Origin: Haematomicrobium sanguinis DSM 21259
GTDB taxonomy: Bacteria; Actinomycetota; Actinomycetes; Actinomycetales; Micrococcaceae
Direction of reading: 5' to 3'
DNA length: 64,000 nucleotides
Assembly: GCF_000688395.1 (NCBI RefSeq)
Contig: NZ_JIAG01000009.1
Coordinates: 88,696-152,695 of the forward strand
Shown: piece by piece, positions 26,296-36,910 of the stretch
How positions within the stretch are numbered: the stretch's first letter is position 1
How the letters are laid out: each line of letters opens with the position of its first letter
The notes under the pieces: model-generated
Databases searched by the model: none
Told to the model about the DNA's origin: nothing
Seen by the model: the letters and a program-made list of their open reading frames with translations, nothing else
Program-made: the position numbers and the translations under genes

Positions 26296-26353
26296 TAGGG
26301 TTGTTTTGACAAAGTAGGGCCGTATACTCCCCTACTTTGTCAAAACAACCCTA
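26296..26353. terminator. Perfect 24-bp inverted repeat, likely bidirectional terminator
   Basis: TAGGGTTGTTTTGACAAAGT (26296-26315) plus AGGG pairs perfectly with 26330-26353 around a 10-nt loop. The right arm encodes the last codons (IGLF and stop) of the LipL-like gene at 26340, so the palindrome lies partly inside coding sequence. The arms are unusually AT-rich for this genome. Confidence 0.85.
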
Positions 26354-27134
26354 TTTTCGTGTCAGGAATGTGAGCGTGCGGCGGAACACGCGTGAGAAGC
26401 TGCTCAAATTCGATCGGCTCAAGAGATGTACGACGGCGATACGCGCCTTCGATGGCCCGGCTCACCATCTCGGTGGTCACCAGGGCGTTGAGGTCCTGGG
26501 CGGAGCCGATAGTTGCGGGGTCGAGGTCCAAGCCCAACGCATCGTAGACGGCTTCGGTTACCTCACGGATGGGCGGGGTATTTTCGACAACGATCGAGGA
26601 TGAGAACAACCATGCACCTTTGACGACCCGTTGCGCCGTACCAATAAGTTTGATCTTGGTGCCACTCATGGTTTTGCCGTGCACAGAGAACTCGCCCGGA
26701 CAGTACTCCCCCGGTATCTCCCCGACACCGGCAGAGACCCCGATGCTCTCTAGCGCCTCGACAAACAGGTTTGCGAATCCGACGAAGCGAGCTTGGGTTT
26801 CAATCTTGGCGTCATCGTTGGGCTCGAGATGATCGACCACGAGACTGCCGCGATGGTAGGCTGCGGCGCGTCCGCCGGCCTTGCGGATCACCGGAGTGAA
26901 CCCCAGTTCCGCGCTGCGGCGTGAGGCATGGGCAAACCCAGGTAACCGTGCATCGCGTTGTCCAAAAGACACCGTCGGCTCGGGGCGATAGATGCGGACC
27001 ATCGCGCCAAGGTCGCCAGACTGGACGGCTCGCAACAACGTCAGTGCGTAGTCGAGGTCTTCGGCCGCACCAAGTGAACGCGACTGCAGCGCCCATCCAA
27101 GAGTTGACTCCCGGCGTGGACGCTGCCTGCGCAT
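26340..27134 (-). CDS. LipL/LplA-like lipoyl- or octanoyltransferase
   Basis: A 264-residue cofactor ligase-fold protein: VRIYRPEPTVSFGQRDARLP, RKAGGRAAAYHRGSLVVDHL, and then GEYCPGEFSVHGKTMSGTKI with IGTAQRVVKGAWLFSS. The Cys in the EYCPGEFS motif matches the catalytic Cys of LipL and LipM amidotransferases, suggesting acyl transfer through a thioester rather than an ATP-using ligase. It would move octanoyl or lipoyl groups between GcvH and E2 proteins. It reads in the same direction as nrdF (30 bp downstream of it) but looks functionally unrelated. Specificity is uncertain. Confidence 0.75.
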   Translation of the reverse strand: MRRQRPRRESTLGWALQSRSLGAAEDLDYALTLLRAVQSGDLGAMVRIYRPEPTVSFGQRDARLPGFAHASRRSAELGFTPVIRKAGGRAAAYHRGSLVVDHLEPNDDAKIETQARFVGFANLFVEALESIGVSAGVGEIPGEYCPGEFSVHGKTMSGTKIKLIGTAQRVVKGAWLFSSSIVVENTPPIREVTEAVYDALGLDLDPATIGSAQDLNALVTTEMVSRAIEGAYRRRTSLEPIEFEQLLTRVPPHAHIPDTKIGLF

Positions 27135-27164
27135 GCTATGAGTTGATTCTGAAATGGAGACTCC

Positions 27165-28262
<1,098 letters not shown>

Positions 28263-28694
28263 TCACAGGTCATTCCGTTCCTCCCGCGAACTCGAGCCCT
28301 CCATGCCGTCGCGGCGATAGTTCACCGGCAGGAGCGTAGCGATCGATTCCACCGTGAGCCCGTCAACGGTGGGGACAATGACCTTCATGTGCGGGTTGCG
28401 ATCAATCATGACCTGCCGGCATTTGCCACACGGCGGGATAACACCACGCTCATCGTCTCCCACAGCGACCATCGTGACCAGGGGATGGTCAGTCTCCGAG
28501 GCTGCTTTGGCCATCACAGTGACTTCCGCACACGGTCCACCCAAAAAGTGGTACAGGTTCATACCCGTAAGGATCCGCCCGCTTGCGTCGAGCGCCGCTG
28601 CTGCCACGGTATGCAATGGCGAGCGGCCCCACCGTTCGACAGTGCTGGTCGCAACCTCGACCAGTTCCCTCTCGAGTTCGCTGAGTGATTCCAT
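28263..28694 (-). CDS. cdd: Cytidine deaminase family protein in the nrd operon
   Basis: A 143-residue zinc deaminase starting at ATG (28694). The motifs GGPCAEVTVMAKAAS (Cys-Ala-Glu, near 54-56) and PPCGKCRQVM (near 90) give the three zinc Cys and the proton-shuttling Glu. The sequence lies between homotetrameric cytidine deaminases and blasticidin-S deaminase-like proteins. It converts (deoxy)cytidine to (deoxy)uridine, or an analogue. Its place between nrdE and nrdF suggests a role in pyrimidine deoxynucleotide salvage, expressed with the reductase. The exact substrate is not settled. Confidence 0.8.
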   Translation of the reverse strand: MESLSELERELVEVATSTVERWGRSPLHTVAAAALDASGRILTGMNLYHFLGGPCAEVTVMAKAASETDHPLVTMVAVGDDERGVIPPCGKCRQVMIDRNPHMKVIVPTVDGLTVESIATLLPVNYRRDGMEGSSSREERNDL

Positions 28695-28786
28695 CGGTAT
28701 CTCTCTGGTGATGTGTGCGTGCGGCGAGCAAGCCACTCACCGCACGCACACGCCGTCGTACTTCTGTAATTCCTGAACCTACGCGC

Positions 28787-31018
28787 CTACAGCATGCAGG
28801 AAACGCAACCCTCTACTTCGGTGCCCTCGAGCGCCAACTGGCGCAGGCGGATGTAGTAGATGGTTTTGATGCCCTTGCGCCAGGCGTAAATCTGCGCCTT
28901 GTTGATGTCACGCGTGGTGGCGGTGTCCTTGAAGAACAGCGTCAGCGAGAGGCCCTGATCCACGTGCTGGGTGGCCATGGCGTAGGTGTCGATGATCTTT
29001 TCGTACCCGATCTCGTACGCGTCCTGGTAGTACTCGCGGTTCTCGTTGGTCATGTACGGAGCCGGGTAGTACACGCGGCCGATCTTGCCTTCCTTGCGGA
29101 TTTCAATCTGCGAGGCGATCGGGTGGATCGAGGACGTCGAGTTGTTGATGTAGGAGATCGAGCCGGTCGGCGGGACAGCCTGCAGGTTCTGGTTGTAAAT
29201 ACCGAACTGTTGGATGGAATCCTTGAGCTCGGCCCAGTCCTCCTTGGTCGGCAGGTGCACGTTGGAGTTCGCGAAGAGCTCCTTGACCCGCTCGGTCTTG
29301 GGAGTCCAATCGCCTTCAAGGTACTTGTCGAAGAACTCGCCGGTGGCGTACTTGGACTTCTCGAAACCCTGGAAGGTTTCGCCGCGCTCCATGGCGATCT
29401 TGTTGGACGCCTTGAGAGCGTTGAACACGATCGCATAGAAGTACATGTTGGTGAAATCCAGGCCCTCTTCGCTGCCGTAGAAAATGCGTTCGCGAGCGAG
29501 GTATCCGTGCAGGTTCATCTGCCCCAGGCCAATGGCGTGGCTCATGTCATTGCCGCGCTCAATCGAGGGCACCGAAGAAATGTGGCTCATGTTTGAGACG
29601 GCGGTCAGTCCGCGGATCGCGGTTTCCACGGTCTGCTCAAAGTTCGCCGAATCCATGGCCGCGGCGATGTTCATCGAACCCAGGTTGCAGGAGATGTCCT
29701 TGCCAACGTTGTCATAGGACAGGTCATCGTTGTAGGTGGTCGGATTCGAGACCTGCAGGATCTCCGAGCACAGGTTGCTCATAATGATCTTGCCCTCGAT
29801 CGGGTTTGCACGGTTCACTGTGTCTTCAAACATGATGTACGGGTAACCGGACTCGAACTGGATCTCCGCGAGCGTCTGGAAGAACTCGCGCGCCTTGATT
29901 TTGGTCTTCTTGATCCGGGCGTCGTCAACCATCTCGTAATACTTCTCCGAGACGTTCACATCCGAGAACGGCATGCCGTACACCTTCTCCACGTCATACG
30001 GGGAGAAGAGGTACATGTCCTCATCCTTCTTCGCCAGCTCAAAGGTGATATCCGGGATCACGACGCCCAAGGACAGGGTCTTGATGCGGATCTTCTCATC
30101 CGCATTCTCACGCTTGGTATCCAGGAAACGGTAAATATCCGGGTGGTGCGCGTGCAAGTACACGGCGCCGGCGCCTTGGCGGGCGCCCAACTGGTTCGCG
30201 TAGGAGAAGCTGTCTTCGAGAAGCTTCATCACCGGGATCACACCGGAAGACTGGTTCTCAATTTGCTTGATCGGCGCGCCCACCTCGCGGATGTTGGTGA
30301 GAGCAAAGGCCACACCGCCGCCGCGCTTGGAAAGCTGCAGCGCCGAGTTAATGGAGCGCCCAATCGACTCCATATTGTCTTCAATGCGAAGCAGGAAGCA
30401 GGAAACGAGTTCTCCGCGCTGCTTCTTTCCGGTGTTCAAGAACGTCGGGGTGGCCGGTTGGAACCGGCCCAAAATGATTTCGTCGACCAGGTTGGAGGCG
30501 AGCGCCTCATCGCCTTGGGCGAGACCGAGGGCAACCATGCAGACACGGTCTTCATAACGCTCCAGGTAGCGCTTGCCGTCAAAGGTTTTCAGCGTGTAGG
30601 AGGTGTAGTACTTAAACGCGCCAAGGAAGGTCGGGAAACGGAACTTGTGGCCATACGCCTGCTTGAACAGTGCCTTCACAAAGTCGAAGGAGTACTGGTC
30701 CAGGACGTCCTTCTCGTAGTACGCGTTCTCGACCAGGTAGTCCAGCTTTTCCTTCAGCGAGTGGAAGAACACCGTGTTCTGGTTGACGTGCTGCAAAAAG
30801 TACTGGTGCGCTGCCTCGCGGTCCGCGGCGAACTGGATCTTGCCGTTCTCGTCATACAGGTTCAGCAGAGCGTTGAGCTCGTGGTAGCCCAGACCCTTGT
30901 ATTTGTCCGGGGACTGACCATCATTCTCGGCGGCCTCTTCGGTGTGGTGGCTGATGGGCGCAGGCGCCGGCTCCACGGTGGGGTCTAGCGAGGTGGTGTC
31001 AGTGATTGTTGTATCCAA
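28787..31018 (-). CDS. nrdE: Class Ib ribonucleotide reductase large subunit
   Basis: NrdE reduces ribonucleoside diphosphates to deoxy forms. The 743-residue protein shows the N-terminal [52 protein letters not shown] with active-site Cys, the radical-site region [16 protein letters not shown] and the tail [12 protein letters not shown] with the redox CxxC reduced by NrdH. It has a short acidic/proline extension of about 35 residues before the family start and no ATP cone, as expected for class Ib. Its start overlaps the end of nrdI by 34 bases. Confidence 0.95.
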   Translation of the reverse strand: MDTTITDTTSLDPTVEPAPAPISHHTEEAAENDGQSPDKYKGLGYHELNALLNLYDENGKIQFAADREAAHQYFLQHVNQNTVFFHSLKEKLDYLVENAYYEKDVLDQYSFDFVKALFKQAYGHKFRFPTFLGAFKYYTSYTLKTFDGKRYLERYEDRVCMVALGLAQGDEALASNLVDEIILGRFQPATPTFLNTGKKQRGELVSCFLLRIEDNMESIGRSINSALQLSKRGGGVAFALTNIREVGAPIKQIENQSSGVIPVMKLLEDSFSYANQLGARQGAGAVYLHAHHPDIYRFLDTKRENADEKIRIKTLSLGVVIPDITFELAKKDEDMYLFSPYDVEKVYGMPFSDVNVSEKYYEMVDDARIKKTKIKAREFFQTLAEIQFESGYPYIMFEDTVNRANPIEGKIIMSNLCSEILQVSNPTTYNDDLSYDNVGKDISCNLGSMNIAAAMDSANFEQTVETAIRGLTAVSNMSHISSVPSIERGNDMSHAIGLGQMNLHGYLARERIFYGSEEGLDFTNMYFYAIVFNALKASNKIAMERGETFQGFEKSKYATGEFFDKYLEGDWTPKTERVKELFANSNVHLPTKEDWAELKDSIQQFGIYNQNLQAVPPTGSISYINNSTSSIHPIASQIEIRKEGKIGRVYYPAPYMTNENREYYQDAYEIGYEKIIDTYAMATQHVDQGLSLTLFFKDTATTRDINKAQIYAWRKGIKTIYYIRLRQLALEGTEVEGCVSCML

Positions 31019-31467
31019 AATTCTTCCAATCCTTGGCTGACGCGGGCCACGTCCTCTGCTGTGCCCATAAGTTCAAATCGATAGAGGTAGGGAACCTGGC
31101 ACTTCTTAGCGATCGCACTCGCCGCCGCGCAGAAGTACTGCCCAAAATTCGTATTCCCGGCCCCGATCACTCCGCGAAGGAGCGCCCGGTTTTCGGGAAC
31201 GTTGAGAAATTTAATGACTTGTTTCGGTACCGCGCCCTCACCGTAGGTGTCCCCATAGGTGGGGACGACAAGCACAAATTCTCGGTCAGCCCGCAACGTT
31301 TCGTCCTTCGTCATGAGCGGAAGGCGTGCGGCCTCGATCCCGAGTTTTTGCACAAAGCGGTGAGTGTTTTCCGATACCGAGGAGAAGTAAATCAGGTTCG
31401 CGTCCGTGTGCTCGGCCACGGACGCGCTTGCTCCGCGTTCGGCAGGGTTCAGCGAGGTCATCGCCAT
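30985..31467 (-). CDS. nrdI: Flavodoxin-like NrdI, ribonucleotide reductase maturase
   Basis: NrdI is an FMN protein that supplies the oxidant for building the Mn2-tyrosyl cofactor of NrdF. The start chosen is ATG at 31467, preceded by GGGAGGG; a second ATG lies two codons later. The 160 residues contain [20 protein letters not shown] (FMN phosphate loop) and [20 protein letters not shown], with [15 protein letters not shown] in the middle. It is preceded by nrdH and overlaps nrdE. Confidence 0.93.
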   Translation of the reverse strand: MAMTSLNPAERGASASVAEHTDANLIYFSSVSENTHRFVQKLGIEAARLPLMTKDETLRADREFVLVVPTYGDTYGEGAVPKQVIKFLNVPENRALLRGVIGAGNTNFGQYFCAAASAIAKKCQVPYLYRFELMGTAEDVARVSQGLEEFWIQQSLTPPR

Positions 31468-31504
31468 TGATATCCCTCCCCTGCTCAACGTGAACTGTCG
31501 CGAG

Positions 31505-31753
31505 TTACGCGACCGAGCTGGCCGCGCTTTCCGAGCTGATCTCTTCAATCTTGTCCGGACGGAAACCCGACCAGTGATCGGCATCGGTGACCACGACCGG
31601 CGCTTGGGCGTAACCAAGCTCGCGAACCCGCTCGAGCGCCTCGGCATCCTGAGACAGATCCACCGTCTTGTATTCAATGCCCTTGCGGTCAAGAGCACGG
31701 TAAGTCGCATTGCACTGGACACATGCTGGTTTGGTGTAAACCGTTACTGCCAT
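31505..31753 (-). CDS. nrdH: NrdH glutaredoxin-like redoxin
   Basis: NrdH passes electrons from thioredoxin reductase to NrdE. The start taken is ATG at 31753 ([20 protein letters not shown]), with AAGGGG seven bases upstream; a TTG two codons earlier is unlikely. The 82-residue protein has the CVQC centre at about residues 11-14 and [19 protein letters not shown], where the SGFRPD motif distinguishes NrdH from glutaredoxin. It is the first gene of the operon; regulatory candidates are in the 456 bp upstream. Confidence 0.93.
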   Translation of the reverse strand: MAVTVYTKPACVQCNATYRALDRKGIEYKTVDLSQDAEALERVRELGYAQAPVVVTDADHWSGFRPDKIEEISSESAASSVA

Positions 31754-31898
31754 GATCAATCCCCTTGAGAAAAGCTAGAACTGCTATTGAATCCTGTGCA
31801 CCGTGGGCGGAAAATCCACCGTTGTCGATGCCTGTGTGACGTTGATGTGAGTTGTTGCCAGCTACTCATTTCCACAATGCCTTGCCAGCGAGTTCAAT

Positions 31899-31912
31899 AC
31901 TACATCTAGTGT
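31899..31912. promoter_or_regulatory. NrdR-like box upstream of the nrd operon
   Basis: ACTACATCTAGTGT resembles actinobacterial NrdR sites (AC-rich ends around an AT-rich ATCTA centre) that repress ribonucleotide reductase genes according to nucleotide levels. A weaker, similar run (ATGTATTACAAGTATGTC) lies about 35 bp away, and NrdR sites usually occur in pairs. The nrdR gene itself is not in the window. Confidence 0.45.
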
Positions 31913-32103
31913 TCACCGCGGGGTGGAACCCCAAGATGATGTATTACAAGTATGTCATTCCTGGCGTCATTAGTCCACATTTTGTGCCCAATTTACCCAC
32001 AGCCGCGCCGGAAATTTTGTCCCCGAGTTTGTACCACTGGAACAGCACCCGCACTACCGCGAAAATCGCCCGGGACGCACGCTTCAACTTCTGGTTGAAG
32101 GTT

Positions 32104-32112
32104 TTATCCACA
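32104..32112 (+). promoter_or_regulatory. Perfect DnaA box (TTATCCACA)
   Basis: The 9-mer matches the canonical DnaA box exactly and lies in the gap between nrdH and the LysR gene. In E. coli, DnaA regulates the nrdAB promoter; a single perfect site here could couple the class Ib operon to replication. It may also be chance. Confidence 0.5.
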
Positions 32113-32209
32113 CCCCTGTGCACGATCCATCCACCGGCAAAAAAATTTTCCGTTTGGCGTGTCGCGGCGTGTCGCGACTTGTCCCACCGACAACGGATAA
32201 GCTCTACTT

Positions 32210-33127
32210 ATGCTCAACCCGGTTCACCTGAAGACTCTGGTGGAAGTCGTGCGCTCCGGCTCGTTTGTACGGGCCGCCAACAATCTCGGGTTCACCGCGT
32301 CCGCAGTGTCCCAACAGATGTCCGCGCTGGAAAAGACCACCGGAGCCGAGCTGTTTATCCGCACCGCGCGCACCATCACCCCCACCGAAGACGCGCTCAC
32401 CATGGCCCGACACGCCGCAAAGGTCCTCACGGATCTCGATGTCCTCATGGCCGCGGCCGCTCATAGCGCGCCCAAGGAAGAGTCCTTGCTGAGAATCGGC
32501 ATGTTCCCCTCGCTTGCTACCGCGGTCCTCGAACCCATTCTGAGCACCGAGCGCTGGCGCAAGCTCGGACTGCATTTACGGCCATTCATTGGCGAACCCG
32601 GGCACGTCATCCAAGCCGCGAACAACGGCGCCGGATTGGACGCCGGCTTGGTCTATCAAGTCGGCCAAGGCGGCGTCGCATGGCCCGGCACGCTCAAACG
32701 CCAATGGATCGCCGATGACATGTTCCGCATCCTCGTTCCGCAAAGCTGGGGCTTCGCTCCGGATTCCGTGGTCCCATCCGAGCAGCTCATGGAGCGACCC
32801 TGGATCATGCATCACCCCGGGACGGCGGACGCCACCGTCATCGAACGCCTTTTCGCCTCCCTCAACCTGCACCCGAGCGTGGTGGCCCACTCGGACGACT
32901 TCAACGCGAGCCTCGCCATGGTCTCCGCAGGTCTTGGCGCCGCGCTCGTCCCGGACCTCGCCATCCGCGTGTGGCCGGAGGGTGCGGTGCGGATCGACGT
33001 CCCGGAGATCCGCCTCGCCCGGAAAATCTTCGCGCTCAAATTCTCCACCGCCGCCGAATCCAAAACCGATGTCTTCTTAGAAATGCTCGCCGAGCTGCTT
33101 GCCTCCGCGGGCGCACCTCGACCCTAA
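32210..33127 (+). CDS. LysR family transcriptional regulator
   Basis: The 305-residue protein has the LysR helix-turn-helix at residues 1-62 (LKTLVEVVRSGSFVRAANNL, TASAVSQQMSALEKTTGAEL) and a periplasmic-binding-like effector domain (RIGMFPSLATAVLEPIL onward). It is convergent with metY and divergent from nrdH. A link to methionine or cysteine genes would be guilt by association only, since it does not share a promoter region with them; its own regulon might include nrd through the divergent gap. The effector is unknown. Confidence 0.88.
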   Translation: MLNPVHLKTLVEVVRSGSFVRAANNLGFTASAVSQQMSALEKTTGAELFIRTARTITPTEDALTMARHAAKVLTDLDVLMAAAAHSAPKEESLLRIGMFPSLATAVLEPILSTERWRKLGLHLRPFIGEPGHVIQAANNGAGLDAGLVYQVGQGGVAWPGTLKRQWIADDMFRILVPQSWGFAPDSVVPSEQLMERPWIMHHPGTADATVIERLFASLNLHPSVVAHSDDFNASLAMVSAGLGAALVPDLAIRVWPEGAVRIDVPEIRLARKIFALKFSTAAESKTDVFLEMLAELLASAGAPRP

Positions 33128-33198
33128 AGCACCCCACAGTGAGGTACGACGGCGCGCCATGGCTTGGCGCGCCGTCGTACGGTTTTATTGGGGTGCTT
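33127..33198. terminator. Nested palindromic terminator between LysR and metY
   Basis: Inner stem: GTACGACGGCGCGCCA (33144-33159) pairs perfectly with 33165-33180 across a 5-nt loop, followed on the plus strand by GGTTTTAT. Outer stem: AAGCACCCCA (33127-33136) pairs with TGGGGTGCTT (33189-33198). Both ends of the inner stem carry the 11-mer GTACGACGGCG that recurs through the window. Confidence 0.85.
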
Positions 33199-34529
33199 CA
33201 GGCGACGGAGGTTTGTTCCTCACTCGCCTCGATCGTTGTGGCTGCGAGGGCCTGGTCGAGGTCCGCCTTCAGGTCCTCGATGTGCTCGAGTCCCACTGAG
33301 AGGCGGATGAGCCCGGGAGTCACCCCCGCGCTCAGCTGCTCATCGGCGGTGAGCTGTTGGTGCGTTGTCGAGGCCGGGTGGATGATGAGCGAGCGCACGT
33401 CGCCAATATTGGCAAGGTGGGAGAACAACTCCACGTTCTCCACGAGCGTTCTTCCTGCGGCCTCTCCCCCGGCGAGCTCGAAGGAAAGCACCGCGCCCGC
33501 GCCGCGCGGTGCGTACCGGCTCGCATTCTCAAACCACGGGCTTGTCGGCAGGCTTGCGTAATTGACGGATGCGACCTCGTCACGTTCGGACAGCCACCGC
33601 GCGAGCTCTTGGGCATTCTCGACGTGCCGTTCCATCCGGATACCCAAGGTTTCTACTCCCTGAATCAGCTGCCAGGCATTGCTCGGGGAAACCGCGGAGC
33701 CGAGGTCGCGTAAGAGTTGCACGCGAGCCTTGATGATGTAGGCGATGCCGTCCCCGAGCGCTGACGTGTAGGACACACCGTGGTAGCTGGGATCCGGTTC
33801 GGTGAGTCCGGGGAACTTTTCCACATGCCGACTCCATGGGAAACGCCCGCCGTCCACAATGGCGCCTACCACGACCGTCCCGTGACCGGAGAGGAACTTG
33901 GTGGCCGAATGCACCACGATGTCCGCGCCGAACTCCAACGGCCGGATGAGGTAGGGGGTCGCGACGGTGTTGTCCACAATGAGCGGCAGGCCGTTCTCGT
34001 GGGCAAGGTCGGCTACGCCTTGAATGTCCAAGACATTGATCTTGGGGTTGCCGATGGTTTCGGCGAACAGCGCCTTGGTGTTGGGGCGGATGGCCCGGCG
34101 CCACTCGTCGAAATCGTCTTGGTCGCTCACGAAGGTGGTTTCGATGCCGAGTTTCGCCAAGGTGTGGTGCAACAGGTTGTACGTGCCGCCGTAGATCGAG
34201 CTAGAGGCGACAATATGATCGCCCGCATGGGCAATGTTCAAAATGGCGAACGTGGTTGCGGCCTGTCCCGAGGCGAGGAGCAGTGCCGCGCTGCCGCCCT
34301 CCAGGGCAGCGAGCCGTTCTTCGGCAACCGCCTGGGTCGGGTTCATGATGCGGGTATAAATATTGCCGAACTCTTTGAGAGCAAAGAGGTTTTGCGCGTG
34401 CTCAATATTGTTGAAGGTGTACGCCGTGGTGTTGTAGAGCGGCGTAGCGCGGGCATTGGTCACCGGGTCGGGTGCTGAGCCGGCGTGGATTTGCTTGGTT
34501 TCAAAGCGCCATGAGGCGTGATCGGTCAC
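33198..34529 (-). CDS. metY: O-acetylhomoserine aminocarboxypropyltransferase (sulfhydrylase)
   Basis: MetY makes homocysteine (or cysteine) from an O-acylated amino acid and sulfide with PLP. The 443-residue protein has RIMNPTQAVAEERLAALEGG, LLLASGQAATTFAILNIAHA, and the PLP lysine in HSATKFLSGHGTVVVGAIVD (near residue 211); ALGDGIAYIIKARVQLLRDL follows. It is the last gene of metF-metE-metY, 15 bp after metE. Distinguishing O-acetylhomoserine from O-acetylserine use needs assay, but length and neighbours favour methionine synthesis. Confidence 0.9.
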   Translation of the reverse strand: MTDHASWRFETKQIHAGSAPDPVTNARATPLYNTTAYTFNNIEHAQNLFALKEFGNIYTRIMNPTQAVAEERLAALEGGSAALLLASGQAATTFAILNIAHAGDHIVASSSIYGGTYNLLHHTLAKLGIETTFVSDQDDFDEWRRAIRPNTKALFAETIGNPKINVLDIQGVADLAHENGLPLIVDNTVATPYLIRPLEFGADIVVHSATKFLSGHGTVVVGAIVDGGRFPWSRHVEKFPGLTEPDPSYHGVSYTSALGDGIAYIIKARVQLLRDLGSAVSPSNAWQLIQGVETLGIRMERHVENAQELARWLSERDEVASVNYASLPTSPWFENASRYAPRGAGAVLSFELAGGEAAGRTLVENVELFSHLANIGDVRSLIIHPASTTHQQLTADEQLSAGVTPGLIRLSVGLEHIEDLKADLDQALAATTIEASEEQTSVA

Positions 34530-34544
34530 CGGGGGCTCCTTACT

Positions 34545-36875
34545 TTATGGGGAAACAAGCTGATTGAGGTTGGCGCGGGCGCGGCGCGTGGCTGCCACGA
34601 GGTTGCGTAGGGACGCTTCGGTTTCGGCATAGCCGCGAGTTTTCAGGCCACAGTCCGGATTGACCCACAGTTGTGCTGCGGGAACTTTGGCGACGGCGCG
34701 TTCCAAAAGTTCGCTGACTTCCTCTTCGCTGGGCACCCGGGGCGAGTGAATGTCGTACACACCGGGACCCACCCCGCGGGAGAAGCCGTGGCGGTCGAGA
34801 TCGTTGACCACTTCCATCTTGCTGCGCGCCGCTTCGATGGAGGTCACGTCGGCGTCCAGGCCGTCGATCGCGTCGATGACTTCGCCAAACTCCGAGTAAC
34901 ACAGGTGGGTGTGGATTTGGGTTTGCGAGTGCGCACCCGCGGTGGCAAGACGGAACGCGTTCACGGACCAATCCAGGTAGCCGGCCTGGTCTTCCTTGCG
35001 CAGCGGTAGAAGTTCGCGGAGCGCCGGCTCGTCGACTTGGATGATGCCGATGCCGGCCGTTTGCAGGTCATCGATTTCATCGCGGAGAGCCAATGCAACC
35101 TGGTTGGCGGTGTCGCCTAATGACTGGTCGTCACGGGCAAATGACCACGCGAGGATGGTGACCGGCCCGGTGAGCATGCCTTTCACGGGCTTCTCGGTCA
35201 GCGATTGCGCGTAGGTGCTCCACGGAACGGTGATTGGGGCCGGGCGGGAGACATCTCCCCAAAGGATCGAGGGCCGTGTGCAACGGCTTCCATAGGATTG
35301 CACCCAGCCATTGCTTGTCACGTCGAAGCCATCCAGGTTTTCGGCAAAGTATTGCACCATGTCATTGCGCTCGGGTTCGCCATGGACCAGCACGTCGAAA
35401 CCGAGTTCTTCTTGGAGGTCGATCACGCGTTTGATCTCGTCCTGCATCAGGGCGGTGTACTCGTCCTGAGTGAGCGCACCCTTGTTCAGGCGAGCGCGCG
35501 CCGAACGCACCTGGGCGGTCTGGGGAAAAGAGCCGATGGTGGTGGTGGGGAGTTCCGGGAGCTTGAGCGACTCGCTTTGGGCGCTGGCGCGGTCGGCAAA
35601 GGCTGCGCGCGTGAATGCGCCAGAATCCAGAGCACCGGTGCGCTGACGGATGGCCTCGACGCGCACTCCCGGATGAGTTTCGCGGCTCGAGCGAGCCGCC
35701 CGGTTCGCGGTGAGCGCCTCGGTGATGCTTTCTGGTTCATCGAGGAACCGTGCCAATTGCACGACCTCGGCGACCTTCTCATCGGCGAACGCCAACCAGG
35801 ATCGCAGTTCGGGATCCAGGGCCTGTTCATCCTCTAGCGTGTACGGAACGTGGAGCAAGGAGGTGGAGGTGGAGACGGACAGCGCATCGACGTTGGGCTT
35901 GATCGACTCAAGAGTCTTAATGGAGCGGTCAAGGTTGTTGGCCCAGATGTTGTGACCATCGACCACACCGGCGACGACGACCTTTCCGCGCAAAAGTTCG
36001 AGTTCTTTGGCACTCGGAAGGTCCCCCTTGAACAGGTCCAGGTGAATCGCGTCTATTCCGGTTGCGGCCAGCGGTGTCAGGTTTTCCTTCAGCGAACCGT
36101 AAGCGGTGTTGACGAAGATTTGCGGCCGGTCTGTGGCGGCGGTCAGGGCTGTGTACGCTTCATCGATGGCGGCTGCGAGTTTCGCGGGGTCAAGGTCGTG
36201 ATCGGCAACCAGCGCAGATTCGTCGAGCTGAATCCACGGTGCGCCCGCGGCGTGCAGTCGGGCCAATAATTCGCGGTAGGCGGGAAGGATGTCTTTCAGG
36301 CTGTCCAACGGGGTGTAGTCCTCCCCCGCATCCTCGGCCGCTTTACTCAACAGCAGGAAAGTTACCGGCCCAATGAGGCTCGGGCGCGTGATGAACCCGG
36401 CGTTCTTGGCTTCGACAAAGTCATCCACGATTGCATTGGACGTGACGCGGAAGGCAGTCGTCGCCGAGAGCTCCGGGACAAGATAGTGGTAATTGGAGTC
36501 AAACCATTTGGTCATTTCCAAGGGGGCCTGCGCGCTGTCTCCCCGCGCCAAGGTGAAGTAGCCGGCCAAGGTGACCTCATCGCCGTCGTACACCTCGGTG
36601 AATCGGTGCGGAACGGCGCCTACGTGCGTGGCGGTGTCTAGCACCTGGTCATAGTAGGAGAATGTGGCAGGAATCGCGGCGTTCGCGGGATCGAGGCCGA
36701 GGTCGGCGAGGTGCTGGTACGTTGCAAGGCGCAGCTCGCGAGCGGTTTCGGTCAGATCGGCGAGGCTGGTGTGACCTGCCCAATAGGACTCGACGGCCTT
36801 TTTGAGTTCGCGGCGGCGGCCAATGCGCGGATAGCCGACGATGGTTGCGGAAGGAAATTGCGTGGTCATGGTCAT
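34545..36875 (-). CDS. metE: Cobalamin-independent methionine synthase
   Basis: MetE transfers the methyl of methyl-tetrahydrofolate polyglutamate to homocysteine with zinc. The 776-residue double-barrel protein starts TIVGYPRIGRRRELKKAVES and has the second half with TTIGSFPQTAQVR, GEPERNDMVQYF, and the zinc ligands in IHTHLCYSEF (His, Cys), a following Glu and VNPDCGLKTRGYAETE (Cys). It lies between metF (which makes its methyl donor) and metY (which makes homocysteine), so the three genes complete methionine synthesis. Confidence 0.96.
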   Translation of the reverse strand: MTMTTQFPSATIVGYPRIGRRRELKKAVESYWAGHTSLADLTETARELRLATYQHLADLGLDPANAAIPATFSYYDQVLDTATHVGAVPHRFTEVYDGDEVTLAGYFTLARGDSAQAPLEMTKWFDSNYHYLVPELSATTAFRVTSNAIVDDFVEAKNAGFITRPSLIGPVTFLLLSKAAEDAGEDYTPLDSLKDILPAYRELLARLHAAGAPWIQLDESALVADHDLDPAKLAAAIDEAYTALTAATDRPQIFVNTAYGSLKENLTPLAATGIDAIHLDLFKGDLPSAKELELLRGKVVVAGVVDGHNIWANNLDRSIKTLESIKPNVDALSVSTSTSLLHVPYTLEDEQALDPELRSWLAFADEKVAEVVQLARFLDEPESITEALTANRAARSSRETHPGVRVEAIRQRTGALDSGAFTRAAFADRASAQSESLKLPELPTTTIGSFPQTAQVRSARARLNKGALTQDEYTALMQDEIKRVIDLQEELGFDVLVHGEPERNDMVQYFAENLDGFDVTSNGWVQSYGSRCTRPSILWGDVSRPAPITVPWSTYAQSLTEKPVKGMLTGPVTILAWSFARDDQSLGDTANQVALALRDEIDDLQTAGIGIIQVDEPALRELLPLRKEDQAGYLDWSVNAFRLATAGAHSQTQIHTHLCYSEFGEVIDAIDGLDADVTSIEAARSKMEVVNDLDRHGFSRGVGPGVYDIHSPRVPSEEEVSELLERAVAKVPAAQLWVNPDCGLKTRGYAETEASLRNLVAATRRARANLNQLVSP

Positions 36876-36910
36876 CTTTCTGTGTGGGTGTTTCGTGCGG
36901 CTCGGGCGGG

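Larger units (their letters stand above)
31754..32209. other. 456-bp intergenic region upstream of nrdH and of the LysR gene
   Basis: This divergent region is AT-richer than its surroundings and holds no plausible gene. It contains an NrdR-like site (31899), a perfect DnaA box (32104) and other runs close to TTATCCACA (for example CCACA at 31873 and ACCCACA near 32000). It must carry the nrd promoter on the minus strand and the LysR promoter on the plus strand; the latter's start at 32210 follows a stretch rich in GTCGCG/CGACTTG. Confidence 0.6.

Noticed and set aside
26306..26328. Promoter-like TTGACA followed by TATACT
   Set aside because: The spacing is about 11 bp, far from 17, and both words fall inside the perfect 24-bp palindrome, which explains them better.
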